Below, one piece after another: positions 1-15,190 of a stretch of DNA of 15,190 bases. Origin of the DNA: Monoraphidium neglectum (taxonomy: Eukaryota > Chlorophyta > Chlorophyceae > Sphaeropleales > Selenastraceae); contig NW_014013508.1 in NCBI RefSeq assembly GCF_000611645.1, positions 1 through 15,190 on the forward strand, in the 5' to 3' direction. How positions within the stretch are numbered: the stretch's first letter is position 1; every line of letters starts with the position of its first letter. The notes under the pieces were generated by a model. It searched no databases. It saw nothing but the letters and a program-made list of their open reading frames with translations, and was not told the origin of the DNA. Position numbers and translations under genes: made by a program.

Positions 1-844
1 GGCGAAGTGGGAAATCGCTTGACCCTGGCTTGGATTGATTATGATCACCCCAAAGCCACGCAGAATGGCAAGGGAGGTCGAGTGGCTGGAAGAGCGATCG
101 GCTCGGAACTGCCACAGGGCCGCACATGGCGCTGGGGCCACCAAAGGCAGCGCATTGACCTGTCGCGCCCGCATCCATTACAGCATGAACGATAACGCCA
201 CTTCACCTTCGGATGATGTCATGCCATGCTCAAACCGTTTTGCTACCCCTGTCCAGGGTTTAGGCAAACGGCGCTGCCCTGCAATGTCCCGCCCGACCCG
301 CCCCTTGCCCCGTGAATCCGCCCCGCAGGTTCACCCGATCATGGGACGCGGCCGCCTACCGCTCGCGCGCCCACACTGTGGCGTCCCTCAGGCGCGACGC
401 CGTGCTCATCAGGTGCGACTACAGGCACTGCATTGCAAGAACCCGGGCCTGCTGGGTCTGCTACACGCCCGATTGGATGTGCACGAGGATTGTGATCTGT
501 CAGGATTGTGATTGTGTCCCATTGGCTGCCTGCTTCTGCCATAGTGGAGCTCTCTGCGTGTGGGGTCGGGCTCGATTATCTGAGCCTGCAGTGGGGGCGA
601 TGCCGCCCTGGGCGCGCGCACGACATTGACACCCAGCTTTGCGTGACCCTGGCAGAGCCAGCGCTCTTGATCTGACATGTTTCGTGCATCAAGGCAGCCC
701 ATCTCACAAGGGGCCCTCGGCCCAACATCACACCTGATGCCCCCCTTCCCGCTACAGCAATCACCACTCTGTGGAATGTATGAGTGCATGCGAGCTGCAC
801 AACATGTGCCTGCCTGACCTCCCCGTGCCCTTGCACCGACCCAG
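1..844. other. No supported gene; upstream intron or flanking DNA
   Basis: I find no exon I can defend in this stretch. Open frames here are short, overlap in several frames on both strands, and show no recognisable motif. The first supported exon of the downstream plus-strand gene begins at 845 after a CAG acceptor and enters in the middle of a codon, so at least one upstream exon must exist. It is either here and unrecognised, or left of the window. Confidence 0.5.
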
Positions 845-3694
845 GGAGTGGATGGCGAGCTTGCAGCAGGTGGTGGCCGCGCAGCCGGCCGGCTGCCTGC
901 AGCTCGAGACAGAGGCACTCAAGGCCACCCACCTGGTCACCCTCAAGGTCGGCGGCCAACCCCACATGTCCGCCCCGCTTGCCTCAACTATTTGGGTGGA
1001 TACATCAAACACAGAGAGAATTGCGGATGGACGGCAAAAGTGGTATTCCTGCTTGCATCGGCTGTTTGAGTGACACCCACGATGCCTCATACACAGACAG
1101 GAGGGCGGGTTTGCAGCAGGGGCCCACGGGCGCATTAAACACACACACACACACACACACAACACACACACACAGACACATACACACACACAATATGAAC
1201 GCGGCCAGCGCACCAGAGGTTCCTGAAACCCCACACCACATAGCGCAGGTGGCGCCCTCACTGGGTGTGCCCCCCCTCCTTCCAGGATTTGGGGACCCTC
1301 ACCGGCACCGTTTTTCACCCTCCTTACATTTGAAAGGGTAGCCCCATGCCCACTCCCCTCTCTGATCCGTCGTCCTGCCCCACCCCATCCACTTCCCCCC
1401 GCCCGCCCCGCCAGTCGGCCCTGGCCACGGTGTGCGTGATGCTCGTCAGTGCGGCGCGCCGGGAGGGAACCCGCGTGCTGCAGGAGATACAGGCGCGCGT
1501 AAGGTGGGCGGCGTCAGAAATGATGGCCATCATCATGACGCGCGCCTAATCCTTGGCCAGAGGCTCCGCCGGATGCAGAGAAGTGCATGCATCCGACGCG
1601 CCTGCCCAGCACTTGCGCCTGCGCCCCCCAGGCAGCTGCTCGTTGAGTCGGCGGATGATTCTTCTACAGCAGGTGTCGTTTTTGCAACGTCTTGAACCTT
1701 GACTTTTGGGCCGCGGCAGCCTGCCCACACCCTCTCCCTGATGCTGCCCGCCCACATGACCTACACCTCGCCGACTGCCTGCCGCCCATCCGCCGCCCAT
1801 CATCCCGCTCGTCCCACCGCCCCCGCTGCAGCGTCCTCAAGCAGCGGCCGTCGGTACTGCCGGACTTCATCACCTACACGCTTGCCGCCGCGGCCGCGCG
1901 TACCGAGCGCGACAGCCAGCTGACCCAGGTTCGATCCTGAGTGCGTGCAGTAGCAGTCCTTCCACGCACACGCGTTCGAGCAGCTGCACAGATCGGGGTC
2001 GCGCACCAACAGCCAGCGGCATCGTGTGTGCGTGGGATCGAGAAGGATTCGGTATTGGAGCCCTCCAGTGGCAAGCCAGCTGCCTGTCTGAGGGCGGGTA
2101 GCCTTATCACCTGAAGTTCGGGCTGCACATGTGTGCTTGGCTGTTACTGAGGCCCACCGCAACGAACCCCTGCCGGTCGCGCCCGCAGGTGGCGGCGGTG
2201 GGGTCACTGTACGAGAGCGTGGAGGCGTGGGGCAGCCGGCTGCCGCACAACGACCAGGTAAGGGGGGGGGCGGTGAACAACGTCAGCCCAGGGCACAATG
2301 CTCAGCCCCAGCCTCAGACACGCACTTACAGACAAATCTTTGCGCTACGCCTGGCGACGCGGGGCCCCCGAGCCGCTGGCTGGGCGGGCGGGCGCCTACG
2401 CAGCAAACCCCTTGCACGCCAGGGAGCTCGCGCGCCCCGTGAGCCGCGCGATCCGCAGTCTTGCAGTCCGCCTGCCGCTCCGGCCCCTACGTACGGGCGG
2501 CCCCGCTCCCCTCATCCCAGGCGTTCTTTCAAGATGTCAACGCCTTGCAGCAACCGTTAAGGCTGCACTCAACTGAACATCTAGATGCAAGCGTGAGGAG
2601 GTATCTCAATGCACATATAATACATCATATCTAATTATTGGCGTCAAACCAGGTCCTATTGGACGACGTCCGGGAGGCGGGCCGCGCCCTGGCGCGCGCG
2701 GTGGGGGAGGCGGCGGGTTTCGTGGAGAGCAAGCGGCCGGGCATGGCGGCGACGCTGGAGCGGCAGGGGCGGGAGCTGGGGAAGCGGGCGCAGGTGGGTG
2801 GGTGGATTCGAGGGGGCAGGGGCCGGGGGCGTGAGGAGGAAAGGTGTGCGTGCGGGGCGGTTGAGCAGCAGGCGCAGCGCTGAGCGGTGGGAAGCCATTG
2901 ACAAACGCCCTTGATGTCTGCGTCAGGCCCGTTGGCAGTCGATTTCGTGGTGTATCAGGTTTTCATTTTTTCAGTAGGAAGACAGGTATTAGGGCTTGCA
3001 AGCTCAAGCACGGCACATTGCTGACAATGTCAACAGTGTCAGTATGTGCAATGAGTCATACGATGCGAATGCGCTCACACTGCAGGAGCTTTTGTCTGAC
3101 GTGGAGCGCGGCACGCTGCGGCAGCGCGTGTCACCAACCGCCGTTGTGCTGGAGGAAGGGGAGCTGAGCAGGTGGCGGGACTCACTAGCAGGGCTGTCGG
3201 GCGGCCTGGCCAGGGTGAACGAGCAGGTGGGCAGGCACCGCCGATTTAGATGCTGAAGATCTCGCTGATCGGAGCTGAGAGTGCAGCTCCCCCTTTGCAG
3301 TTTGCCGACGCGAGCATCCTGCACAGCCCTATGCTGCGCTGCGCTGTGTAAATAGTCAAAAGTCAGGCGGCCAGTGTGCGGAGAGTGAAGTGACGAGGCT
3401 CGACAGGGATTTCTCACCTGGCATACCCACTACGGTGATCACGCATCCACACTCTGAAGTACGACTTCAGTACATTATGAATAGCCCCCCTCGGCCGGGT
3501 GTCCCTCGCGACCCTGAATGCTGCCCCCCAACCCCCCTCTACTGTTGCAGGAGGTGCAGCTGGGCATCAAGGCCACCCAGCTGCACGACCTCGACGAGAT
3601 CACGCGACAGATCGCGGAGGCCGAGGATCTGGTCGCACAGGCCGAGGCGGCGAGCGGCACGGCAGCGGGGTCCGATGCTGCTGTCGACGGCTGA
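845..3694 (+). CDS. Dynein heavy chain stem-like protein, 3' end of gene, no motor domain
   Basis: Seven exons join with consistent phases: 845-947, 1415-1498, 1845-1928, 2189-2257, 2653-2793, 3086-3226 and 3551-3694 (TGA at 3692-3694). All internal junctions are phase 0 and GT-AG. The visible part is 254 residues and its 5' end is missing. It is mostly amphipathic helix. The order of features matches the heavy-chain stem before the linker: RPSVLPDFITYTLA, then VGSLYESVEAWGSRLPHND, a helical stretch, RQRVSPTAVVLEEGELSRW, and finally EVQLGIKATQLHDLDEI where the family has its conserved segment leading into the linker. A dynein stem dimerises and carries intermediate and light-intermediate chains. 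Instead of continuing for some 3,000 residues of motor, this protein ends in an Ala/Gly-rich tail and a stop. The dynein match is by eye. Other long helical tether or coiled-coil proteins are possible. Confidence 0.55.
1139..1194. repeat. (CA)n microsatellite in intron of stem-like gene
   Basis: A nearly uninterrupted CA dinucleotide tract with a few A and GACA/TACA interruptions. It lies inside the predicted intron 948-1414 between the first two visible exons. The CA strand is the sense strand of the gene. Confidence 0.95.
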
Positions 3695-4185
3695 AAGCGG
3701 CCTGATTGCATGTGGGCGGCGCTCCTGCTGTGTTTGTGATGCGTTGCTGCCGTGCTGGTTGGTGGTGCTGAGAAGCACTGTCGCCGTGTTACCAGTTGCT
3801 TTCAGCGCAACAGCGCAAACGAGCTTAATTGCTTATCAAATGCTTGTGGTGGGCGGGGCAGCCTCACAGAGGAAAGTGCACAAGGGAGACCGTTGCAGCG
3901 CCGGCCGCAAAGCTTGCAGCAGGTTTTGCACGCAGTGAACGCGGAGGTCAGTTGCTCAATACAACTGGTGGTAAGAACGCCCGCGTCACCGTTCACAACA
4001 AAGTAAGCATTCAAACAAAGTGAGCATTTCCAAACGAGCAGTCAATAACAAGGTTGTGTCACAGATGGCTGATCGCAGCACTCCATCATGATTCCGCATT
4101 TCTTGCGCCACACCGTGCCGCGGCTGCATCCGCAGGCGGCAGGCCGCCAAGGCGGGGGCGCCCCATGCCCGCGCGTCATAAACGC
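3695..4185. other. Convergent intergenic spacer, 491 bp
   Basis: This lies between the stop of the plus-strand stem-like gene (3694) and the stop of the minus-strand prolyl hydroxylase (4186), so it must hold both 3' untranslated regions. It is less GC-rich than the exons and has no credible exon. I looked for the green-algal polyadenylation signal TGTAA on either strand here and did not find a copy, so the cleavage sites are not assigned. Confidence 0.6.
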
Positions 4186-4399
4186 TCACAGCTCCCTGTC
4201 CTCCTCCGCCTCTTCGTCTTCCTCTGCTGCGGCCTCCACGATCGGATCCCCTGGCCCAGCTCCTGCCTGCTCAGCTTCCGCTGAAGCGGCCGCCCGTCCA
4301 TTCCCTGGCGTGGCAGTGCGCCCCGGCGGCGAAGTCGGCTCCGCAAGCGCAGGGAATAAGTGGCGCTCATAATCCACCACTCTGAGATAACCCATGCTC
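4186..4399 (-). other. Acidic, low-complexity C-terminal tail of the prolyl hydroxylase
   Basis: After the ShKT domain the last exon encodes a short linker ([18 protein letters not shown]), an Ala/Gly/Pro-rich stretch, and a run dominated by Glu and Asp that ends EEDREL and a stop. The ending resembles but does not match the classical K/HDEL ER-retrieval signal, because Arg stands where Asp or Glu is expected. Retention in the ER is therefore possible but not shown. Confidence 0.6.
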
Positions 4400-4545
4400 G
4401 CCCTGTTGGCATTGTAGCAGGCCGCGTCGCCCGCGGCGCAGCGCTGGCAGGCGCCGCAGGCTGAGCGGCAGTAGCCCATCGCGTCGCCGGCGCCGACCCT
4501 TGTGTGTGTGTGTGTGTGTGTTTGTGTGCGTGCGTGCGTGCGTGC

Positions 4546-4580
<35 letters not shown>

Positions 4581-5233
4581 CGCGTGCGTGCATGTGCATG
4601 CACGTGCATGCGTGTGTGTGTGACAGCAAGCGCGAGAATCATTCCTGTGCTTGCCAGTTGCAAGCCTTCCCAGCAAGTGATGCCGGGCAGTGGGATTTCT
4701 GCGCGGACCCTGGCGCCGTTTGCAGCAGCACAGCAGGCTGCCTGCTTGCGCGCACACAAATCCACTTGCCAGACCACAAGAAAACCAGAAGTCAAGCCCA
4801 CCGACGCTGCCGTGGCTGCAGGGCAGTACAAGCAGTGGCTCAGACAGCAAGACGCTCGAAAAAAGGCAATGGACAGAGCCAGAAACCTCGGAAGTGGGAT
4901 GCTGTATGCCCCTTGTCAAGCTCACATGAATGCGGGGTTCTCCTGGCACTGGCCCATGGCGGCCCAGGCCTCGCACTCGCGGGAGCGGTCCACACACAGG
5001 CCCGGGTCAGGGTCCGGCTCCCCCGTGATGCCAAACGTCGAGGCTGGGGTTGGGACATGGGTGGGTTGAGAATGGGTGGTGTTATGCGCCTTTGTGTTTG
5101 TCTTTGTGTGTGTGTGAGAGAGAGAGAGAGAAAGAGTGGGTATGTGTGTGTGTGTGTGTGTATATGTTAGAGTCTATTTGTGTGTGTGTGTGTGTGTGAG
5201 CTTGTGTGAACACATCTCGTGTGTGCATGTGCA

Positions 5234-5270
<37 letters not shown>

Positions 5271-6149
5271 ATAATGTGAGCGTATGATACGATAGTTGCG
5301 GGATATTTTTGACAGTGCATACTTGGCAAAATGCGCCAGCTCCAGCCTCACGCGTGAGTGGAACTCTGCGCAGAGCTGTCGACGCAGCATACCACACCGC
5401 CAACACAAGGAGCCTGCAGCTGCCTGCCTCTCCACAGTAATCACACTCGCAGACCCCTTCTTTGCTCACGCCTGAAGGGCTTGGCATGGATCCACTTTGT
5501 GGCGGTCCACTTGACGCCCTTGGTGACGGGGCAGCCGGTGTGCATGGAGGCGGGGTCCTCCTCCTGAGCGTCAGGCCGCATGGACCAGAACAGCAGCGCG
5601 TCGCCCTGGTGCGACAGGTCGCGCATTGACGGGGGCGTGAGTATGACGTGAGGGGATGCAATGTATCGATCCCGAATAGTCGGCCTCCGCGACATCAGAG
5701 AGGGAGCATGCGGCTCGAGGATGCCAGGCCGGTCGCCGCGCCGCAAGCATCGTATCCGTCGATGCCTCGCCGCCCCCGCCCCTCCGCCAACACCTGCCTT
5801 CTTCGGCTTGAGGGCGACGCCGCCCTTGGTGCACTCTGAGAAGGGACCCATCGCCTCGACCAGGTCTGGCCTGACCCAGTCCTTTGACTCAGGGAACGCC
5901 GTCTCACCCCCCTCCTCCACGTCTGCAGGGGATTTTGCGGAGATTGCGACAATAGCAAGGTCGAGCTTGAGATCAAGGTAAAGGTTGAGATCAGAGCTGG
6001 GTTCGTAAATGTGAAGATCTGATGAATTGCCGACAGTGGCTACCGAAGCGGTGTCTCTCAATTGCTGACTGGCCTGGCGGCGGAGTACTGAGGTTTGCGA
6101 AATTCTCAGCGTATGCACGCGCGCGCGCACATCCACATCCACATCCACA

Positions 6150-6200
<51 letters not shown>

Positions 6201-8005
6201 TTGCATATGTGCAAAATGTACAAAACTGTACACATGAAGAGATGAACAGACACGCACGCAGTCACCTGAGAGGTATAGCAGCACTGTGGCAACCCTGGGC
6301 CCAAACTCCTTGTCCTGCAGGGTGTCCATGTGAGGGCGGTACGACTGCCCATCACTGTACCGCAAGACCTGCGAGACAGTAGTCGTAGTTGCCAGTGGTG
6401 GGCGGCGGATGGCGTGTGGGGGTCGGGAGGTTGGGGCCGGGGGTGCAGAGGGGGGTCAGGCACGCAGCAAGGGCGTTAGCGCCAAGCGGCGACGCACGCG
6501 GCGGTGCTAGGGGCGTGGGCTCGTGTCCGCAAGCCGGTTCACCTCATGACACAGCTGAGATCAGGAGGGTCTGTGGACACGGTTGCTTGCCCAAGTAAAG
6601 AGCCTGGACGGCTGCCGGCCCAGCCCTATCTCACCTGCAAGTCTTCTGAGTGGTCCTCTGGGAGGTGCGCCCACGACGCCACACGAGCCTCCACCCGCGA
6701 TATGATCTCGTCCTGGCGCCGCCTGGTCAAATTGGGAGGGCACCGCACTGGATCTGCGGCCCATGCTTGCTGCCGTGGAACCCCATCGCATGCTGGCCGA
6801 CAGCCGGTGGACACCCTAGCAAGCTGCGCGGCCGCCATTGTCGCAGCCGACCCGCGCGGGTACTCCGCCCCCCTCCGGGCTCTGGGGGTGCCGGCGCCAG
6901 TAGCCAACGGGCATCAGGCGTGGGGAGGGCCCGGTGCGTCACCGCGCGCCGCTCCCCTGGGGGCAGCCGCTCGTGCGCCCGAGGGCGCCCTGGCGGCGGA
7001 GGCGCCGGCGGCCGGGCCTTGGCGCCGCCTCAGTGCCGTCGTGGCCCCGACTCACTTGATGAATGTGCCGTAGCTTGTGCGGTAGTCATCCTCGAGGCTG
7101 CTGCCATCAGGCCCCACCACTGTCGACCGCTTCATCTGAGGGTGCATGGTTGCGTGGGTTTCAGCTGGGCGGAGGGCCGGGCGAGGCCGGGCGCCGGTTA
7201 GTTGGTGGGCTCAAGGGCAGGCGCTATGTGTATAAGGGTATGCAAGGCACTCACGACGCAAGACGGCCTGCTTGTGCACAGCGTATGGGGTGCTGCTAGC
7301 ATGTGCTGCTAGCACGTGTGTCTGCTTGCAGCAAGCAGTCACGTGCTCTGCTAAATCAGGGTTTGATGGGGCGGTCTGGTCGGCGTGTGCAAATGCCCGA
7401 GCAGCGCACAGTGGGCGCCGCGAGCCGCTTGATGTGCTCGCACTCCTCATTGCTCAGGAAATTGTGGAAGACAAATGCCCGTGGCCGCCAAGATATGATT
7501 TGGACCCTTTGCAGTCGATTGAATCGGAGCGTGGGCAGGCATGAGGACATTGGCTGCCGAACAGCGGCGTGCGGCGAGGTGAATGCGACACACCGTGACG
7601 CGGTCGTTTCTCTCCAAGCATCCAAGGTATGTTTGCTCTGGTTAATCAATTTTTTTGCATAGATGCTTGCATGGCGCACCATGAATTGTTCTGGTGTTCA
7701 GGCGGCTCCTGCGGCAGCAGCAAGTGCCGGTGTCCAATTTGATTCGGCACCCCGCGACAGCGCGAATGGGCGCCGCGCTGCGGTCGCTGCTGATCGCCGT
7801 CATGAGATCTAAGACGGACGCTCTGTCCTCCTCTAAAATACCGTCATGCACCTCGCACCTGCGCGTTGCTCGCAGACACGCACGCGTCCTCTGATTGTCG
7901 TGCGCACGCCTGGTTGCCCTCAGCTGGCAGCACTAGCCCACCCACGAAAACCGCAAGACATGCCAAAAGCAAACTCCAGCGGTTCATATCGCGATCCAGC
8001 TGCAT
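4186..8005 (-). CDS. Prolyl 4-hydroxylase (2OG/Fe(II) oxygenase) with C-terminal ShKT domain
   Basis: Ten minus-strand exons, 5' to 3': 8005-7859, 7830-7751, 7506-7410, 7135-7056, 6722-6635, 6368-6266, 5922-5798, 5605-5470, 5043-4926 and 4498-4186 (TGA 4188-4186). They total 1,287 nt, an exact multiple of three (428 residues), with matching phases. The start [20 protein letters not shown] gives a signal peptide or anchor. The catalytic core opens with [20 protein letters not shown] and has [10 protein letters not shown]. The iron ligands are in YRPHMDTL (HxD) and MHTGCP. GVKW supplies the lysine that binds 2-oxoglutarate, and WIHAKPF ends the core. Such enzymes hydroxylate peptidyl proline in the ER/Golgi, in algae notably on Hyp-rich wall proteins. 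A ShKT domain follows, then an acidic tail. Exons 3-10 are secure. The exon 1/2 junction is weak because it implies a 28-nt intron; a donor at 7879 would make it 49 nt. Confidence 0.9.
4436..5011 (-). other. ShKT domain split by an intron
   Basis: The pieces are [20 protein letters not shown] in exon 9 (5043-4926) and [11 protein letters not shown] in exon 10 (4498-4186). Together they give the six-cysteine ShKT pattern, with the usual D-x-S after the first Cys, the W-A and G-x-C motif, N-P-x-F-M and a final C-x-x-x-C-x-x-C. In green algae ShKT domains often follow a P4H catalytic core and are taken as a protein-interaction or substrate-binding module. The six residues before MGYC come from the exon edge next to a microsatellite. 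Confidence 0.85.
4501..4622. repeat. TG/CA microsatellite with TGCG block, directly at a splice acceptor
   Basis: On the plus strand this is (TG)n, then a (TGCG)n block, (TG)n again and a TGCATG-type tail. On the gene's own strand it is CA-rich and runs straight into the acceptor AG (4500-4499) of the last intron (4925-4499) of the prolyl hydroxylase. That acceptor therefore has CA repeats where a pyrimidine tract is normally found. Confidence 0.95.
5102..5270. repeat. Compound TG/GA microsatellite cluster
   Basis: Several TG tracts separated by a short (GA)n block (about 5115-5135) and by unique spacers. The longest tract is about 5238-5270. All of it lies inside predicted intron 5469-5044 of the minus-strand prolyl hydroxylase, where the sense strand reads CA. 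Confidence 0.95.
5606..5797 (-). other. Probable GC-AG intron in prolyl hydroxylase
   Basis: The exon ends ...AAG CCG AAG AAG at 5798. The next bases on the gene strand are GCAGGT, and the next exon starts at 5605 after CACCAG. This gives ALKPKK followed by GDALLFWS, the uninterrupted conserved block of the family. Using the nearby GT at 5793-5792 would shift the frame, and I see no alternative acceptor that repairs it. Confidence 0.75.
6118..6196. repeat. (CA)n microsatellite with ACATCC minisatellite edge
   Basis: A GCGC block and three copies of a CACATC-type 6-mer lead into a long CA tract ending about 6194. It lies inside predicted intron 6265-5923 of the minus-strand prolyl hydroxylase. 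Here the gene's sense strand carries TG, the opposite of the other intronic dinucleotide tracts. Confidence 0.95.
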
Positions 8006-8070
8006 TAGGTTGCTCGCGATGCTGTCGGTAGCAGCCGCGATGATGGATCAGTGGGGTGTATGTAGCAAGT

Positions 8071-8085
8071 CATATTAAATATAAG
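8071..8085 (-). promoter_or_regulatory. TATA-like AT-rich element upstream of prolyl hydroxylase start
   Basis: On the minus strand this reads CTTATATTTAATATG, about 65-80 bases before the proposed ATG at 8005. It is an AT-rich island in otherwise mixed sequence. Position and composition suit a core promoter, but there is no transcript evidence. Confidence 0.35.
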
Positions 8086-9300
8086 ACTGCATGAGTGAGG
8101 AACAGGATCGACAATGACGTCGAGGCTGAAACCCCTGTCCTGAATCCAGTGACTCCTTTCGTGGTCATATGTTACGCATGTCGCATGTGACCAGGAGGCG
8201 AGCCGTGCATGTGGATCCTACAAACGCAAAGAACAGTGGAATACTGCTCAGTATGACACTCCGCCACTCTGGTCGACTGGCCGTCGCGCTCAGTTGATCT
8301 TGGATACGAGTTCCTGTGGACTGGGTGTGGGCCAGGGTACCCCACTTGCTCTGAGCACTCTGCTGCTTGCCGCACACTTGCCACGACGCGCCCCCGGTGC
8401 GAGAGGGATTGCAGACCACGACTAAAAGGTGGTTGATACATACTTTCCTGACAAACGGGGGTGGATGCTGCGTGCATAGCGTGACCTCTGCGAACGTATT
8501 GAGCCGGAACCTGAAAGCAGCTGCTGAATTGAGCGCCGTCGTACTCCCTCAGTGTGATAGAAGGCGTGATGCACGATGAAGTCATCGCATGTGCGTGTGC
8601 AACGTATTGCGCTTGCAGGTGCAGCAGGAGCTATCGCCACCGGATTTGATCCAACAGCAGCACCAAACATGGCACAAAGTGCCGGTCATCGTTGCCCAAT
8701 CATGCCCTGCGCCGCATTGCTCATTGCCTTCAAGCAGCATGCAATGGTGTTTCCATACAAGGACCTGGCTGGCTCTTGTGGAACCGCACAACTAGCACAT
8801 GCAGTGTCACACTCTCACACAGCTCTACACACATGCAGCGCACTGGGACTGCATGGGGCACCCACGCTCAACTTGCGCGAATATCATGTCATGTTTATTC
8901 TTCTTGCAAGTCGAAACAGCCACGGCCTTTCAACCCGAGCTGTACGTGTCTGTTGGTGAGCCGCTTGTAACACTACCAGCCACAGCACGGTGACCCCGGT
9001 GAACGGCGAGTCAGTGGCATGATTGAATTTGTAAAAAGATTTTAACAGATGATCTCCGGCGGGGGAGGCTGGGTATCGCGTACATTGGCGACAGGGATGT
9101 GGGATAGGATCGATCTTCGCACCGGCTCCTCTTCAGTCGGCTGATTGTTTCGCAACGAACGCATAACAATAACTTGGATTGCCAGGATCTCGTCTCACCG
9201 GCATCCCACCTGCATACAACAGTGGCTCCACCAGCACCAGCACACCAAAACACCCATCATTGAAGAGCGCTATATCCTGCCGTATTACGTAAAACGCACT

Positions 9301-9308
9301 TATTAAAT
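9301..9308 (+). promoter_or_regulatory. TATA-like element upstream of LRR gene start
   Basis: TATTAAAT lies about 55 bases before the proposed ATG at 9362, followed by a short leader. This is a weak call based on position and base composition alone. Confidence 0.3.
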
Positions 9309-9361
9309 GCAAATTGTAGCGGTGCGGCGACGCAAGTGACACCAGCCGAACAGCGGGCGGC

Positions 9362-15190
<5,829 letters not shown>

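Larger units (their letters stand above)
8006..9361. other. Divergent intergenic region between P4H and LRR genes, 1.36 kb
   Basis: Both flanking genes start outward from here (minus at 8005, plus at 9362), so both promoters should lie within it. It is less GC-rich than the exons. A plus-strand open frame at 8576-8959 shows no family motif, signal peptide or splice support, and I do not call it a gene. Two TGTAA copies (8966-8970, 9030-9034) match the algal polyadenylation signal on the plus strand, so a small unrecognised transcript ending near 8980-9050 cannot be excluded. Confidence 0.55.

Noticed and set aside
2129..2576. Plus-strand open frames of 92-143 codons
   Set aside because: They overlap the exon 2189-2257 and the following intron. 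Several frames are open at once because of GC bias, and only the short spliced exon fits the gene.
4186..4197. ER-retention signal at the end of the prolyl hydroxylase (DREL)
   Set aside because: The last four residues do not fit the K/HDEL pattern, so retention is not claimed.
4500..5170. Plus-strand open frames rich in Cys-Val repeats (189 and 222 codons)
   Set aside because: Translations of TG microsatellites antisense to the prolyl hydroxylase, with no start context or domain.
6128..6147. Short direct repeats near the CA tract as a CRISPR or mobile-element end
   Set aside because: Three adjacent 6-mers grading into a microsatellite, with no spacers, inverted repeats or target duplication.
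5441..6463. Minus-strand open frame of 340 codons
   Set aside because: Only its C-terminal part (5605-5470) is the real frame of the prolyl hydroxylase. The rest runs through introns, a TG repeat and an exon in the wrong frame.
8576..8959. Plus-strand open frame of 127 codons in the divergent spacer
   Set aside because: No recognisable motif, the base composition is unlike the exons, and the length is unremarkable. It is kept as a note because TGTAA follows its stop at 8966.

Overview
The window looks like nuclear DNA of a unicellular green alga. The organism call is inference. Trebouxiophytes (Chlorella, Coccomyxa and relatives) fit best, because the genes are dense in short GT-AG introns, the exons are very GC-rich, CA/TG microsatellites are abundant, and a prolyl 4-hydroxylase carries a C-terminal ShKT domain as in many green algae. 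I see no operons, bacterial ribosome-binding sites, CRISPR array, transposon, rRNA or tRNA. Almost all long open frames are shadows or run through microsatellites. The real genes had to be assembled from small exons whose splice phases agree.

Three genes are supported. (1) Plus strand, about 845-3694: the 3' end of a seven-exon gene. Its helical product resembles the stem (tail) of a dynein heavy chain just before the linker, but it stops there with no motor domain. (2) Minus strand, 8005-4186: a complete ten-exon gene for a secretory-pathway 2-oxoglutarate/Fe(II) prolyl 4-hydroxylase (P4H) with a C-terminal ShKT domain and an acidic tail. One intron appears to be GC-AG. (3) Plus strand, 9362 to beyond 15190: a secreted or membrane leucine-rich-repeat (LRR) protein in at least 13 exons. 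It has a signal peptide, a beta-rich N-terminal region resembling a PPC-type domain, a plant-type LRR array, a disordered insertion of about 220 residues inside the array, and a Cys-containing cap followed by a Gly-rich stretch that runs off the window.

Layout: 1-844 has no supported exon; 845-3694 is gene 1; 3695-4185 is the convergent spacer; 4186-8005 is gene 2; 8006-9361 is the divergent spacer with TATA-like motifs near both starts; 9362-15190 is gene 3. Genes 2 and 3 share an upstream region, and both products should enter the ER (a hydroxylase of secreted or wall proteins and an extracellular LRR protein). Co-regulation is possible but unproven.

All five long CA/TG tracts lie inside predicted introns, and an uninterrupted (CTG)43 tract lies in an intron of the LRR gene. 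In that gene several LRR exons are bounded by phase-1 introns that each split the same glycine codon, a sign of exon-wise repeat duplication.
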